DNA of 64,000 nt, taken from assembly GCA_033026295.1 (NCBI GenBank), contig CM065181.1, positions 5,923,001 to 5,987,000 of the forward strand, in the 5' to 3' direction. Shown piece after piece: positions 61,850 to 64,000 of the stretch; position 1 is the stretch's first letter, and every line of letters starts with the position of its first letter. The notes below the pieces were generated by a model. It saw nothing but the letters and a program-made list of their open reading frames with translations, made no database searches and was not told the origin of the DNA. The stretch is from Channa striata (lineage: Eukaryota; Chordata; Actinopteri; Anabantiformes; Channidae). Position numbers and translations under genes: made by a program.

Positions 61850-62100
61850 AGTAAAAAAAAACTCTGACATCACCCAGAGGACGGTTTCATCATTATGAAT
61901 TCTGACGATGTCATCTGGGGGAGCTCTGAAAAAACAGATTGACCATGACTGACATAAACTCTATAGTATAAGCAACAAGATGATATAATGTGAAGTGAAT
62001 GTTCCTCGAAGTTATGTCATCTTGAGGCATTTTTCAATCACTGTCAAAGTGAAGTTTAATGTCATTTCTGTACATGTACTACTCAAACTAGAACCAAAAG
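61850..62100 (+). repeat. Palindrome-bearing dispersed repeat, copy 2
   Basis: Sister of 26405-26590 in the same orientation. It has ctctgacatcacccagagg, gatgtcatctgggg at 61907-61920, a second tatgtcatcttgaggcattt at 62013-62032, then gtttaatgtcatttctgtac. It is longer than copy 1 because about 80 bases separate the two gatgtcatc motifs. The 94-residue open frame beginning at 61995 overlaps it and is not thought to be coding. Confidence 0.6.
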
Positions 62101-62879
62101 AAGCAAGTTCAAACTCAGTGAAAGCATCCTTTAAATGCAAAATTGTATATATCAAATCAAATAATAACTTTGATTTCCACCCACAATATCCAGTGTCTGC
62201 TATATTTCCTATGTTTTTCCCTGTCAGCTTTCACCTGAGCAGATTATCGGATAATTCCTCTGCCTCAACTAACAGGTAGGTTTGCATTTTTAAGGTCATG
62301 TTTAATTACTTTTGTTATTTATGCAGTTTTATGCACAAAACCAACTATTCATGTTGATCTTTTCATAAATCCTCATAAGCTACTTTGGTAGTTTTCTGCT
62401 TCCTCCTAACATGTGTTTCTCACTGATGATGTCGCTTGGAAACCAGTCTATTAATAGTTTGGCTGGAAGTTTCTTTTGTTTCAGAACCAAAGAAAAAAAA
62501 ATTACAAAAACAACATTGCAAGAAATTCAGGTGTTTACAAATGTAACACGAGCTTCAATCTAGCTCGGCACAGTCGTGGAAGAGATGATTCTGTATGCTA
62601 CTGCTTTAGTGGCTGGGTTGTATCATTTAATGAACAATAAAACACATCACTCCAGTGACAATAACCAGACTAAATTCAAGAAAGGGTTAAATTCTTCAAA
62701 CAATTGTGATCTTTTAGGATTTTATTTAATTTTGTACACTAATCAGCTGAAAGGACTGTGTAAGAGTGAATTAAAAGTCTGATTATACAACTGACTTCAT
62801 GATACTTAAAATAGTAGATTAAAAGGTTTTCGCTTTTAACCAGGAGTTGCTATACACTTTCCTGTACACTGAATGCATT

Positions 62880-63475
62880 TCCATGAACTTACATGGAGTA
62901 ATCAGATTACAGTTGGCTTTCTTGGAAAAAGCTGATTTCCTAAGTGTCATGTAAATGGGAAAGCTGGTCGGGGTAGAGGATTAGAGAAACCAGGTTTTTC
63001 CAGGTAGATACGTGTAACCAGGTTTCTAATCTGTTTTTTTCCAACTGTGCATGTGCGTAACACGTGGCTGCAGGCAGGTACACAGAGCTGAGTTAAAAAA
63101 AAAATGTATGAAACTAGAGATTGTTACCAGGGCGATGCAGCCTCATTTTAAAAACAAAGTCCACTTAAAGTCAGACAGAAAATTTAACTAACGCAAAGTG
63201 CAGCATAGGACTCTGAAGAAGACACTTTCAACTATGCTTTTTTTTTTTGACCTTTTTTCCAGAAAGCAGCATTTACTGTCACTTGAAATATGTGTGTCAG
63301 ATTTCCCACAATAAGCACAAGTTGATGGATAAATCAGGTTACTCTTCTGCTGCGTGTACACTCCAATTTCCAGTAACAGGTTTCTTCAGTGCATGAAAAT
63401 AATGTTCCTCGATTACCCAAGAAAGCTGATTTCTCTCAGCACTCCAGTTACTAAAGTGCATGTAAACACATGATT
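62880..63475. repeat. Probable degenerate repeat with gcatgtaaac-type motifs
   Basis: Recurring motifs mark this region: agctgatttcc...gtcatgtaaatgg (62929-62957), agctgatttctc...gtgcatgtaaacac (63424-63470), and aaccaggtttttcc / aaccaggtttctaatc / aacaggtttcttc in between. Such recurrences are typical of decayed DNA-transposon ends in fish. There is no coding frame. Boundaries are guessed from the outermost motifs. Confidence 0.4.
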
Positions 63476-64000
63476 GATGGTCTATTGGTGAAGCTGATGC
63501 CATATTTCACCTGCGCCAAGTGGTTTTTCTTTCAGTGGTTTAGTAAAATGTGTATAAAACTGAAAGTGTATGAAAAAAAAGTATAAAACAGTTATTAGTA
63601 GCAGACATGAGAGGCCCACACTTATGTGGCTGTGGCTGAACTCAAGGACGCATTGTTTTGAAAATTAAAATTTAATTTAAATCTACAACTAATATGGTAA
63701 AATCCATAGATGGTGGATGTGCCTTGCAGGAATAAAAAGGCTCTGATAGTAAGAGCTTGGTGAACAGTATCAGGGCATATAACCTCACTTTGGCCTAACT
63801 TTCTCTGTATCCCCGTTTGGCTCAGTTCCTTTCCATTTCGTGATCTGAAAGCACATTTGCCATCAGATGGCAGAGTGAGTTGACCTTTCAGAACTTCCAG
63901 GTCAGAGGTCAGTCATAATCTGCCTATCACCATTCCTGTCATAACCCATCTGACATTTCACTGGCTCACACTCCAAATGTCAAACCATAATCTGTAAGGG

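Overview
The window looks like non-coding DNA from a ray-finned fish, probably an acanthomorph/percomorph teleost. The evidence is the mix of repeat families: decayed Tc1-like and hAT (ZBED-type) DNA transposons, L2/Rex-like LINE 3' ends, tRNA-derived SINEs including V-SINE types, and many long (CA)n/(TG)n microsatellites. The base composition is AT-leaning with no operon-like packing. I find no intact protein-coding gene, no recognisable host exon, no rRNA or free-standing tRNA gene, and no CRISPR array. Almost all open frames are chance frames, antisense frames over repeats, or low-complexity translations such as poly-His/Thr from CA repeats.

Layout. 1-12 kb: low-copy AT-rich sequence with CA/TG and GA arrays and a short hairpin at 9.54 kb. 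12.1-12.6 kb: Tc1 transposase remnant (minus). 15.3-16.6 kb: a GC-rich insert of unknown identity, then an L2-clade LINE 3' end (plus). 17.05-17.28 kb: tRNA-derived SINE (minus). 19.2-20.1 kb: hAT transposase pseudogene (plus), followed directly by a dispersed repeat whose sister copy lies at 51.58-52.15 kb. 21.4-22.5 kb: a patch with internal duplications. 23.8-24.7 kb: two V-SINE pieces in opposite orientations. 26.4 kb: a palindromic repeat with a sister at 61.85 kb. 30.8-31.1 kb: a well-preserved V-SINE. 33.25-33.68 kb: a LINE 3' end (minus), whose relative lies at 47.6-48.1 kb next to another decayed LINE. 34.5-35.0 kb: a LINE carrying a 98-residue intact C-terminal frame (minus). 36.3-36.8 kb: an old local duplication. 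38-45 kb: microsatellite-rich DNA, with a perfect 17-bp inverted repeat at 40.68 kb. 51-52 kb: apparently nested transposons.

Between the repeats lie repeat-poor blocks (about 13.9, 25.0, 28.3, 29.5, 35.3, 41.1, 42.9, 44.3, 56.5-57.4 and 60.5 kb). They are unusually dense in homeodomain-type TAATTA/ATTAAT words and free of obvious TE sequence. Together with the lack of exons over 64 kb, this fits a large intron or a gene desert beside a developmental regulator, with candidate conserved non-coding elements. That reading is inference: conservation cannot be measured from one sequence. I found no convincing previously undescribed system. The most second-look-worthy items are the perfect hairpin at 40.68 kb, the in-window repeat pairs, and the short open frame at 28.2 kb.
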